From assembly GCA_049700155.1 (NCBI GenBank), contig JBNAVX010000049.1, positions 1-17,698 of the forward strand: a stretch of DNA of 17,698 bases, written 5' to 3'. The notes under the pieces were generated by a model. The model was not told the origin of the DNA. It saw nothing but the letters and a program-made list of their open reading frames with translations, and did not search any database. The position numbers and the translations under genes were made by a program. This document shows, in pieces, positions 7,604 to 14,146 of this stretch (positions are counted from its first letter, which is position 1; every line of letters begins with the position of its first letter). This DNA comes from JACAEY01 sp049700155 (GTDB taxonomy: Bacteria; Nitrospirota; Thermodesulfovibrionia; Thermodesulfovibrionales; SM23-35).

Positions 7604-8913
7604 TCTGACTTAATCCTCTCTATCTCCTTCAATATTATTGATTCAGCAAGATCAGGCACTGTCTTCCAAATAACGTTTTGAATGTCTCTTGAGATAGACT
7701 CAAAAATACCCTTTAAATTATCTCTAAGTATATTCTCAAAAATAGATGGAAGTAAATTACTTATTAAAGCCTGAGCATCCTTCATAAGAGGTTCGATAGA
7801 ATTTCTTAAAGTATTAGATAATATTTTTTCAGTAAGTGAAGGAATTATCTCAATTATTTCTTTTTGTATATCTCTCAATACAGACTCAATGGTATTTTTC
7901 ACTGATTCTCTGATTGTTCCTTCAGCAAGATTCGAGACAGTCTCACTCACTATCTTTTCTATAGAATCTTTGATATCATCTATGCTTTCTTTAATCTGGG
8001 GTGCATATAAATTAATTATGCCCTCTTTTATATCTTCAACACTGTCTTTATATTGGGATATACTTGTATTTATAATATTCTCTTTTATATCATCTAAGCC
8101 CTCTCTCAACTGGGGCATATATAAATTAATAATGCTTTCTTTTACAGCATCTATATTATCTTTAAGAATTAAATTTTGAGAGTTAACCATTTCAATCTTT
8201 AAGTCATTAATTATTTCTTTTATTTGGTCATTATATGAATTAACAATACCTTCTCTTATATTAAGTGAAGATAGAAATTCAGCAATCTTGCTATTAACAT
8301 TCTTTTCAAATATCTCCTTTAATTCATCTTTTGAAGGAACCTCTATTTCTATTACCTTTGCCTCTGCTATATCCTCTGTAACTGGCTGAACACTTTCTTT
8401 TACAGCTACTTCTTCTTTTTCTTTTGAGGGTTCTTGTTTAGCAACTTCTTCTATTTCAGGAATCTCTTCCATAGCCCAGAGGTCTTCTTCAGGTTTTACT
8501 TCAGGGGGGGGCGGGACCTCAGCAGATTCTGCTTTTTTTGAAGAAGATATTGCGAGTGCAGCATGAACTTTACCTATTAACTCCTGTGATTCAAAAGGTT
8601 TAATAATAAAGTCATCTGCACCAACTTTTTTTGCAAGTTCTTCGTCAAATTGTTCAAATGCCCCTGCAAGAAGTATTACGGGCGTAGCAGAAGAAGATGG
8701 GTCCTGTTTTATCTTCTCACAAAGCTGGTAACCATTAATCTTTGGCATCTCAACATCAGCTAAAATTATGTCAGGTTTAAATGATAAAACAGCTTCTAAA
8801 GCCTCTTCTCCGTTACTCGTTGACATAATCTGAAATCCTTCTTCTGCAAGTATTAATTCTACTAACTTTTGCATTGTTATACTATCATCAGATAAAAGCA
8901 ATTTATATGTCAC
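7597..8913 (-). CDS. Receiver-domain protein with long C-terminal helical repeats
   Basis: Residues 1-120 are a CheY-like receiver: acidic D9/D10, phosphoacceptor D53 in ADVEMP, and K105-P106 in FIIKPFES. The switch Thr/Ser position reads LLAGAF, so it holds Ala or Gly. A Pro/Glu-rich linker (125-195) follows, then an alpha-helical region made of two repeat families: about six 19-residue units (216-329) and four 31-residue units (312-435), the last ending VPDLAESII-LKEIERIK. There is no DNA-binding or enzymatic output domain. The LLxGAFExFDE receiver and the PDLAE..I..EIERI tail are known from delta-proteobacterial and Nitrospirota receiver proteins. The output is probably protein binding through long helices (inference). 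The start is GTG 8913 with GAGGTG upstream. The stop overlaps the start region of valS. A promoter is predicted at 8951-8979. Confidence 0.9.
   Translation of the reverse strand: MTYKLLLSDDSITMQKLVELILAEEGFQIMSTSNGEEALEAVLSFKPDIILADVEMPKINGYQLCEKIKQDPSSSATPVILLAGAFEQFDEELAKKVGADDFIIKPFESQELIGKVHAALAISSSKKAESAEVPPPPEVKPEEDLWAMEEIPEIEEVAKQEPSKEKEEVAVKESVQPVTEDIAEAKVIEIEVPSKDELKEIFEKNVNSKIAEFLSSLNIREGIVNSYNDQIKEIINDLKIEMVNSQNLILKDNIDAVKESIINLYMPQLREGLDDIKENIINTSISQYKDSVEDIKEGIINLYAPQIKESIDDIKDSIEKIVSETVSNLAEGTIRESVKNTIESVLRDIQKEIIEIIPSLTEKILSNTLRNSIEPLMKDAQALISNLLPSIFENILRDNLKGIFESISRDIQNVIWKTVPDLAESIILKEIERIKSEF
7609..7980 (-). repeat. 31-residue (93-bp) tandem repeats within the receiver gene
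   Basis: Four gapless units at residues 312-342, 343-373, 374-404 and 405-435. The last three share (K/R)D at 5-6, Q at 8, I at 11, a hydrophobic-Pro at 15-16, L/I at 18, E at 20 and I at 22. Examples are DIQKEIIEIIPSLTEKIL, DAQALISNLLPSIFENIL and DIQNVIWKTVPDLAESII. The first unit keeps NLAE in phase but lacks the Pro and overlaps the last 19-residue unit. The final copy matches the single PDLAE tail found in related receiver proteins, so this tail appears multiplied here. Confidence 0.75.
7927..8268 (-). repeat. 19-residue (57-bp) tandem repeats within the receiver gene
   Basis: About six consecutive units in residues 216-329, clearest as IDAVKESIINLYMPQLREG (254-272), LDDIKENIINTSISQYKDS (273-291), VEDIKEGIINLYAPQIKES (292-310) and IDDIKDSIEKIVSETVSNL (311-329). 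Units 216-234 and 235-253 are more diverged. At DNA level, alternate units share a nearly identical stretch around 7998-8021 and 8112-8135, exactly 114 bp (two units) apart, which suggests recent duplication or gene conversion of a two-unit block. Confidence 0.8.
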
Positions 8914-8950
8914 GCTTCACCTCATAATAAATTTAAAAATTATTATTGAT

Positions 8951-8979
8951 AATTTATTGTTCACCACTAAAAAAGTCAA
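8951..8979 (-). promoter_or_regulatory. Predicted promoter for the receiver-valS-nadC run
   Basis: On the - strand TTGACT (8974-8979), a 17-bp spacer and TAAATT (8951-8956), within the 72-bp gap between the VanZ-like gene and the receiver gene. The predicted start is near 8944, giving a leader of about 30 nt with GAGGTG before the GTG start. The -10 box is only a 4/6 match. The region is very AT-rich, so a chance match is possible. Confidence 0.4.
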
Positions 8980-8985
8980 GCATTT

Positions 8986-9360
8986 CTAATCTGCTTTTTT
9001 AGAGATTGATTTTACATTTAAATCTGGCTTTTTTCTATTGTATTCTCTAATAGCATAAATAACACTAAAGACAATGGCTCCACTAAAATTGGATGCTTCA
9101 TCCAAGAGAGAAAATTCTCTCCATGGCAGAGCATGTTGGATCAGTTCAATGAGAAAGCCGTAAATTGAGGCAAAGGTAATAGATAAAACTGTCGCCCTCA
9201 TTAATGACATACCCTTTTTAAAAAACCTGGCAAATAACAAAGCTGTTATCCCATAAACTATAAAATGTGCTACCTTATCACTTGGATTGCCTGTCTGCAG
9301 TCCTTGAACAGGTATAACAGAAAAAATTAGGATGATTAATAGCCAGATAATCAAGAGCAT
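8986..9360 (-). CDS. VanZ-like integral membrane protein
   Basis: A 124-residue protein with about four membrane helices: residues 2-19, 35-48, 55-75 and 92-108. The VanZ-family signature is present: DKVAHFIVYGITALLFARFF (28-47) and YGFLIELIQHALPWREFSLLDEASN in the second half, with conserved H, E, Q and D residues near the membrane faces. The family is named after a teicoplanin-resistance accessory protein, but most members are of unknown function and nothing here points to antibiotic resistance. The ATG start at 9360 lies 3 bp after the rsmI stop with AAGG and AGGGA nearby, so it belongs to the nadE-rsmI unit. Confidence 0.85.
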   Translation of the reverse strand: MLLIIWLLIILIFSVIPVQGLQTGNPSDKVAHFIVYGITALLFARFFKKGMSLMRATVLSITFASIYGFLIELIQHALPWREFSLLDEASNFSGAIVFSVIYAIREYNRKKPDLNVKSISKKAD

Positions 9361-9363
9361 TCC

Positions 9364-10182
9364 CTAACCTTCAAGGCTTTTATCATATAATTCCTTTTTA
9401 CTCAAACCATATGCGCCTGCAACTTTCTTAACTGCTTCTTTTCTTTTCAGTCCCTTTTTCATCAATGCATTTACCTCTAAGAGGGCGTCAGATGTGGGTT
9501 TCTTTTCATCTGTCTTTCCTTCAAGAACTACAACATATTCGCCTGCTATCTTCGTATTTTTAAGTTTCTCTAATATTTCTGAAACAGTACCTCTTAAAAC
9601 CTCTTCATGAATCTTGCTTATCTCTTTGATCAAAGCAGCCCTTCTTTCACTAAATATCTCCTTCATATCATAGAATGTTTCAAGAATCCTGTAGGGTGAT
9701 TCATAGAAAACAATCGTTCTCCTTTCTATAGAGATGTCTCTAAGGACTTTCTTTCTCTGATTTCTTTTGGAAGGCAGAAAACCTATAAATGTGAACTCTT
9801 CTGTTGGAAGTCCTGCAATAGATAATGCAGCAGTAATTGCAGATGCCCCGGGGATAGGTACAACAAAAAATCCCTTTTCAATTGCTTTTCTTATAATAAC
9901 TACACCAGGATCTGATATACCAGGAGTTCCAGCATCAGAGATCAGCGCAACAGATTTACCTGCTTCTAACCTTTCAAGGATCTCTTCTGATTTAATCTTC
10001 TCTCTCTCACCCCAATAACTAATTAATGGTTTTGAAATACCATAATGATTTAAAAGCTTTATTGAACGACGTGTGTCCTCTGCTGCAATAACATCTACCT
10101 CTTTCAGGATTCTTAATGCCCTTAATGTTATATCTTCAAGATTACCAATTGGCGTTGAGACTATATAGAGAACTCCTTTCAC
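9364..10182 (-). CDS. rsmI: 16S rRNA (cytidine-1402-2'-O)-methyltransferase
   Basis: Methylates the ribose of C1402 in the ribosomal decoding centre using S-adenosylmethionine. The 272-residue length and motifs match RsmI of the tetrapyrrole-methylase fold: N-terminal LYIVSTPIGNLEDITLRAL (5-23), AAEDTRRS (34-41), ISDAGTPGISDPG (81-93), PIPGASAITAALSIAGLP (110-127), FIGFLP, RTIVFYESPYR, and the C-terminal domain with KIAGEYVVVLEG and GLSKKELYDKSL. The start is GTG at 10182, overlapping the TGA of the small exported-protein gene by four bases (GTGA), so translation is probably coupled. Confidence 0.96.
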   Translation of the reverse strand: MKGVLYIVSTPIGNLEDITLRALRILKEVDVIAAEDTRRSIKLLNHYGISKPLISYWGEREKIKSEEILERLEAGKSVALISDAGTPGISDPGVVIIRKAIEKGFFVVPIPGASAITAALSIAGLPTEEFTFIGFLPSKRNQRKKVLRDISIERRTIVFYESPYRILETFYDMKEIFSERRAALIKEISKIHEEVLRGTVSEILEKLKNTKIAGEYVVVLEGKTDEKKPTSDALLEVNALMKKGLKRKEAVKKVAGAYGLSKKELYDKSLEG

Positions 10183-10448
10183 TCTATCTTTAACATCCTT
10201 CTGATCTTTCTATCAGTTCTGATAATCTCATCTACATCATCGCCTGTAATCTCCCATGTGTATCTATCATCTGCAGACCTTCTTAACTTTATCCGAACTG
10301 GTTTTTTAGGTTTTATCTGCTGTATTTCAGGCTGCTTTTTAAATTGAAAGTCCTTTTTATCTTCAGAAAAAGAAGGTGTAAAAAGGAAGAGGATTATTAA
10401 AAATGATGTGAAAATAAAAAAAGTGAATTTTTTCAACATTATTCTCAA
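10179..10448 (-). CDS. Small exported protein of unknown function
   Basis: An 89-residue ORF from TTG 10448; an ATG at 10439 (residue 4) is an equally likely start, giving MLKKFTFFIFTSFLIILFLF. The N-terminus is a clear signal peptide with cleavage likely after SFS at about residue 28. There is no lipobox Cys. The mature part is short and highly charged: a Lys/Gln/Pro-rich stretch, then KLRRSADDRYTWEITGDD and DEIIRTDRKIRRMLKIE. The compact Trp-containing tail looks conserved rather than random, but I do not recognise a family. It lies 8 bp after nadE and overlaps rsmI, so it is part of this operon. It may act in the periplasm or cell envelope. Confidence 0.7.
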   Translation of the reverse strand: MRIMLKKFTFFIFTSFLIILFLFTPSFSEDKKDFQFKKQPEIQQIKPKKPVRIKLRRSADDRYTWEITGDDVDEIIRTDRKIRRMLKIE

Positions 10449-10456
10449 TTATTACT

Positions 10457-12190
10457 TCAGTAACCTCTGTATTTATTTGTTATCGGAAACCTCCTGTCCC
10501 TTCCAAAAGCCCTCTGTGTTATCTTTATCCCAGGAGGGGACTGCCTTCTCTTATATTCACTCATATCTACCATTCTTACAACCTTTTTTACTGACTCTAT
10601 ATCACACCCGAGAGACAATATCTCTTCAAAACTCTTATCATCCTCAATATATGCCTTAAGAATAGGGTCAAGAAGGGGGTACGGTGGGAGTATATCAGTG
10701 TCTTTCTGGTTAGGTTTAAGCTCTGCAGACGGTTCTTTCCATAAAACCCTTTCTGGTATTATTGTTCTTCCTTCTTTCATGTTTTTCCATTTACAAAGCT
10801 CATATACCATTGTCTTTGGAACGTCTTTAAGCACTGCAAAACCACCTGCCATATCACCATAAAGAGTTGCATATCCAACACTCATCTCTGATTTATTGCC
10901 TGTTGTAAGAACCAACCATCTAAATTTATTAGAAAATGCCATTAAAATATTGCCTCTAATCCTTGCCTGTATATTCTCTTCTGTCACATCCGCAGGAAGA
11001 CCAAGGAATTCCTTCTTCAATATATTTAGGTAACTCTGATATATACTGTCAATGGGGATTTCTTTTATCTTTATACCAAGATTGTGTGCAAGTGCATAAG
11101 CATCTTCCCTGCTCTCCTTAGATGTATATGGAGAAGGCATGAATAGACCTATAACATTTTCTCTACCTAAAGCATCTACTGCAATAGTCGATACAAGAGA
11201 AGAATCCACACCGCCACTCTGTCCTATAACCACACCTTCGAATCCATTTTTTTTGACATAATCAGAGGTTCCAAGAACGAGAGCCTTATAAATTTCTTCA
11301 AGTGGTTCTAAAATTTTATTCTGCACTGAATCAATTTTTCTCATAATCTTCTTTCTTTCCTTTTCAACCGGGATCTCAATCTCCTCTACAGATTCTTTTT
11401 TAAATCTAATAACCTCCTGTCTCCTACGTGGGGCATGGAGCCTTCTCATCTTCACAGCTTCAAGGTTAAGATCAGCAAAAACTAAATCCTCTTCAAATTG
11501 CTTGCCTCTCGCTATTACATTACCATTTTCATCAATTATAAAGCTCCCTCCATCAAATACAAGTTCATCCTGTCCTCCAACAGCATTAAGATACGCAAGT
11601 ATAACTATATTATCCAAGACCCTTGCAGAAAGCATGTTTTCTCTAAAACGTGCTTTCCCTATCCTATAAGGAGAAGCATTAATATTAATAATAAGCTCAG
11701 CACCGGCAAGTGATTGTAATCTTGCAGGACCTTCTGGATACCAGATATCCTCACATATATTAACGCCAAAATATATATCATTTATCTTATAAATGGGATA
11801 TCTTGTTCCTGCTTGAAAATATCGTAGTTCATCGAAAACACCATAATTTGGAAGGTATATCTTGTGATATATATCAATAATCTTCCTGTTATAAATTATT
11901 GCAGCAGCATTATAAATATCATCTTTTCTATCAACAAATCCGACTACCGCAATAATATTTTTTACATTTTTTTTAACCTTTTCGAGTGCCTTTAGATTAT
12001 CATCTATAAACTTTGGTTTGAGAAGAAGATCTTCAGGAGGATAACCTGTTATTGAAAGTTCTGGAAATGCAACAATCCGAGCACCAGACTTCTCAGCTTC
12101 ATTAACATAATGGATAATCTTTGAGGCATTTCCCTCAAGATCTCCAACTGTAGGATTTATTTGTGCAAGTGCAATTCTAAAAATCTTCAC
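10457..12190 (-). CDS. nadE: Glutamine-dependent NAD+ synthetase
   Basis: Final step of NAD synthesis: amidation of nicotinate adenine dinucleotide with ATP, using ammonia released from glutamine. The 577-residue two-domain form is complete. The N-terminal nitrilase-like amidase carries the catalytic triad E44 (FPELSITGYPPED), K110 (HKIYLPNYGVFDE) and C146 (NICEDIWYPEG). The C-terminal synthetase has the ATP-binding P-loop SGGVDSS (325-331), NIQARIRGN, TTGNKSEMSVGYATLYGD and the C-terminal RRQSPPGIKI. The start is GTG at 12190 with AAGGGA a few bases upstream. A promoter with an extended -10 is predicted about 50 bp upstream, making nadE the first gene of a unit with the small exported protein, rsmI and the VanZ-like gene. 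Confidence 0.97.
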   Translation of the reverse strand: MKIFRIALAQINPTVGDLEGNASKIIHYVNEAEKSGARIVAFPELSITGYPPEDLLLKPKFIDDNLKALEKVKKNVKNIIAVVGFVDRKDDIYNAAAIIYNRKIIDIYHKIYLPNYGVFDELRYFQAGTRYPIYKINDIYFGVNICEDIWYPEGPARLQSLAGAELIININASPYRIGKARFRENMLSARVLDNIVILAYLNAVGGQDELVFDGGSFIIDENGNVIARGKQFEEDLVFADLNLEAVKMRRLHAPRRRQEVIRFKKESVEEIEIPVEKERKKIMRKIDSVQNKILEPLEEIYKALVLGTSDYVKKNGFEGVVIGQSGGVDSSLVSTIAVDALGRENVIGLFMPSPYTSKESREDAYALAHNLGIKIKEIPIDSIYQSYLNILKKEFLGLPADVTEENIQARIRGNILMAFSNKFRWLVLTTGNKSEMSVGYATLYGDMAGGFAVLKDVPKTMVYELCKWKNMKEGRTIIPERVLWKEPSAELKPNQKDTDILPPYPLLDPILKAYIEDDKSFEEILSLGCDIESVKKVVRMVDMSEYKRRQSPPGIKITQRAFGRDRRFPITNKYRGY

Positions 12191-12238
12191 TTCAGTCCCT
12201 TAGAATCTTTAAAAATGTCTTTATAAAAATTTTTGCTT

Positions 12239-12267
12239 ATTATAGCATTTGATTAATAAATCAACAA
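12239..12267 (-). promoter_or_regulatory. Predicted nadE promoter with a dyad in the spacer
   Basis: On the - strand TTGTTG (12262-12267), a 17-bp spacer and a perfect TATAAT (12239-12244) preceded by TGC, an extended -10. The start would be near 12232, giving a leader of about 42 nt. The spacer region contains the perfect dyad TTGATT-AATA-AATCAA (12249-12264), which overlaps the -35 box and could be an operator. It is short and AT-rich, so chance cannot be excluded. Confidence 0.6.
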
Positions 12268-12332
12268 AAATAATCTTTCTTTGTCCAGATTTTTTCTTTT
12301 AATATTAAAAATAAACTGTTAGAAGATGAGCC

Positions 12333-12730
12333 TTATGGGTTGAATATATCCCTATTCATATGCCATGTTATTGGGATATTAGGTTCTTTCATAGGGACTT
12401 CTACAGAAGTCTCAAATTCCTCAGGGATTACCTCATTTACCCCGAGACTTTTAAGATCATCAACCTCGGCAAGATATCTTGTTCTGACAATTATATATAT
12501 AAGGGTTTTCTTTTCGTGCTATAGCTACAATACTCCTTGTAGAAATAGGGTCTGATATAGCGATAACCAACAGCTTCGCCTTTGAGATATTCAACCTATG
12601 CAATATCTCTTTACTAGTCCCATCACCATAATATATAGGTTCTCCTTTTTTCTTCATTTCTCTAACTGTATCACTGTTCATCTCAAGCACAACATAGGGA
12701 ATATTAGTTCTCTTTCACCAAAATATTAAA
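12333..12730 (-). pseudogene. KefB-type (CPA2) antiporter, C-terminal nucleotide-binding domain remnant
   Basis: The - strand encodes most of a TrkA-N/RCK domain as found after the membrane part of KefB-type cation/proton antiporters: TNIPYVVLEMNSDTVREM, EPIYYGDGTSKEILHRLNI, AKLLVIAISDP, then in another frame IVRTRYLAEVDDLKSLGVNE and VIPEEFETSVE, ending at TAA 12333-12335. The frame changes at a (TA)n tract near 12491-12500, where one TA unit appears to be missing. A second shift near 12711-12716 (one extra base) separates NILVKE from TNIPYVV. The Rossmann glycine motif, the membrane domain and the usual extension after ETSVE are absent. The matching N-terminal fragment lies at 13834-14025, on the far side of the exchanger gene. 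Confidence 0.8.
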
Positions 12731-12787
12731 CCTTACACACAATTTAGAGGTTTCGGGCATCCAAGAGTACAACTTCAGTAAACATAG

Positions 12788-13786
12788 CTATTTCATTTTA
12801 TATAGCAGCATGAGATTAAGTATATAAACAAGCAATATCCCGATTGAATCCCATGCTAAAAATAGCTTCTTCTTTTCAGCCCTATAGGTCAATCCAATAA
12901 TAGCAATGGTCGTCATGCCAATGGCTGACAAAGCAGAGATTATATGGGTCAAATTGACAAACGAAATAATGGGTCCTTTAATGAAAAAGATATCATCAAT
13001 GGCAAGGATGAGAATATTAAATAAATTGCTACCGAAAAGGTTGCCAACTGCAAGGTCTACAGCGTCCATCTTAACAGAAGAAATGGAGACTACCACTTCT
13101 GGAAGAGACGTCGAAATCGCTATAAAAATATTCCCAACAAAGGTTTGTCCAAGTCCTGTTGTATCTGCTATACCTCTTCCAATTGTTGGCAAGAAAGTAG
13201 CAGCAATAATGACAATGATAGCATTGATGCAGTAATTGACAATGGCTTTTTTTATAGGGATTTCTTTATATCTCAAGTCAATAGCCTTCCCCTTTACAAA
13301 GGCAGAGATTTGTTTCTTCTCATAAGAGAAGACCAATCTTATCGCAATGAAATAGATAATTATAAACATTAAACTATAAGGTCCTATCCAACCTAATGGC
13401 ATAAGGCGATTACCCAGAAATAGGACTGTCGCAACCATGCTAAGAAGGAGTGTACTGAAACCTGCGGAAAGTATATTTCCATGATGAGCTTTTGCTGATA
13501 TCGGCATGATACTGTAGGAACCATCAAGTATGGCAATGATAAGCATATTAAATACACAGCTTCCCAGGACATCACCCACAGCGATATCTGGAACTCCAGC
13601 ATAGGTAACAGAGCTTATTCCTGTAACAAGCTCAGGAAGAGATGTGACAGATGCCATAAGCACAACACCTATCCATACCCTTCCAAGACCTGTCTTCTCA
13701 GCAATAATATCTCCATATTTTGAAAGTTTTACACCTGAGTAAAAAATTATAGAGGTGCAGACTATAAATCCAACCCAGAGAAGCAT
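12788..13786 (-). CDS. Na+/Ca2+-exchanger-family (CaCA) antiporter
   Basis: A 332-residue integral membrane protein with about 10 hydrophobic helices. It has the two inverted alpha repeats that form the ion site: GVVLMASVTSLPELVTGISS with GDVLGSCVFN (first half) and GNIFIAISTSLPEVVVSISS with GNLFGSNLFNILI (second half). Both keep the SLPE acidic residue, so exchange of Ca2+ or another cation against Na+ or H+ is expected; the true ion cannot be read from sequence. A cytoplasmic loop with SYEKKQISAFVKGKAIDLRY joins the halves, as in YrbG-like proteins. The ATG start at 13786 has GAGG 8 nt upstream. It is intact, in contrast to the Kef fragments on both sides. Confidence 0.93.
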   Translation of the reverse strand: MLLWVGFIVCTSIIFYSGVKLSKYGDIIAEKTGLGRVWIGVVLMASVTSLPELVTGISSVTYAGVPDIAVGDVLGSCVFNMLIIAILDGSYSIMPISAKAHHGNILSAGFSTLLLSMVATVLFLGNRLMPLGWIGPYSLMFIIIYFIAIRLVFSYEKKQISAFVKGKAIDLRYKEIPIKKAIVNYCINAIIVIIAATFLPTIGRGIADTTGLGQTFVGNIFIAISTSLPEVVVSISSVKMDAVDLAVGNLFGSNLFNILILAIDDIFFIKGPIISFVNLTHIISALSAIGMTTIAIIGLTYRAEKKKLFLAWDSIGILLVYILNLMLLYKMK

Positions 13787-13833
13787 TTTGTATACCTCAA
13801 AATCATTTAGTTGTATAAATTTATTTATAGGGC

Positions 13834-14025
13834 TTATATGACTCTGTCTCTAATTCCTTTAGCAATTCGAATCTCTTTGACTATACCAATACCGTAAGGA
13901 CCAATTATAAATACAGCAATGATGAAACCCACGAGAGATGGGATTTTTAGTCTATAGAGAATAAGTATTACTAATGCATATGCAGCAAAAATAACTTCTA
14001 AAGATTTTAAAAATTCAAATTCCAT
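13834..14025 (-). pseudogene. KefB-type (CPA2) antiporter, N-terminal fragment
   Basis: A 63-codon ORF starting at ATG 14025. Residues 1-52 match the first helix and loop of KefB-type antiporters: MEFEFLKSLEVIFAAYALVI, then YRLKIPSLVGFIIAVFIIGP and YGIGIVKEI. After that the similarity ends abruptly and the frame stops at 13834. In the next frame the same bases read RFELLKELETESYKPYK and end at TAA 13821-13823, which looks like the C-terminus of a different protein. So the antiporter start appears joined to foreign sequence, followed directly by the exchanger gene. The fragment lies 21 bp from the assembly gap. Confidence 0.7.
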
Positions 14026-14046
14026 GATTGTTATGGTAACATAAGC

Positions 14047-14146
14047 NNNNNNNNNNNNNNNNNNNNNNNNNNNNNNNNNNNNNNNNNNNNNNNNNNNNNN
14101 NNNNNNNNNNNNNNNNNNNNNNNNNNNNNNNNNNNNNNNNNNNNNN
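14047..14146. other. Assembly gap (100 N)
   Basis: Exactly 100 undetermined bases, the usual placeholder for a gap of unknown length in scaffolds. The left contig ends just before the KefB N-terminal fragment and the right contig begins inside the end of the ClC gene. True distance and gene content between them are unknown. Confidence 0.99.

Noticed and set aside
8986..9360. Glycopeptide-resistance function for the VanZ-like gene
   Set aside because: No other van genes are nearby; the family is mostly of unknown function.
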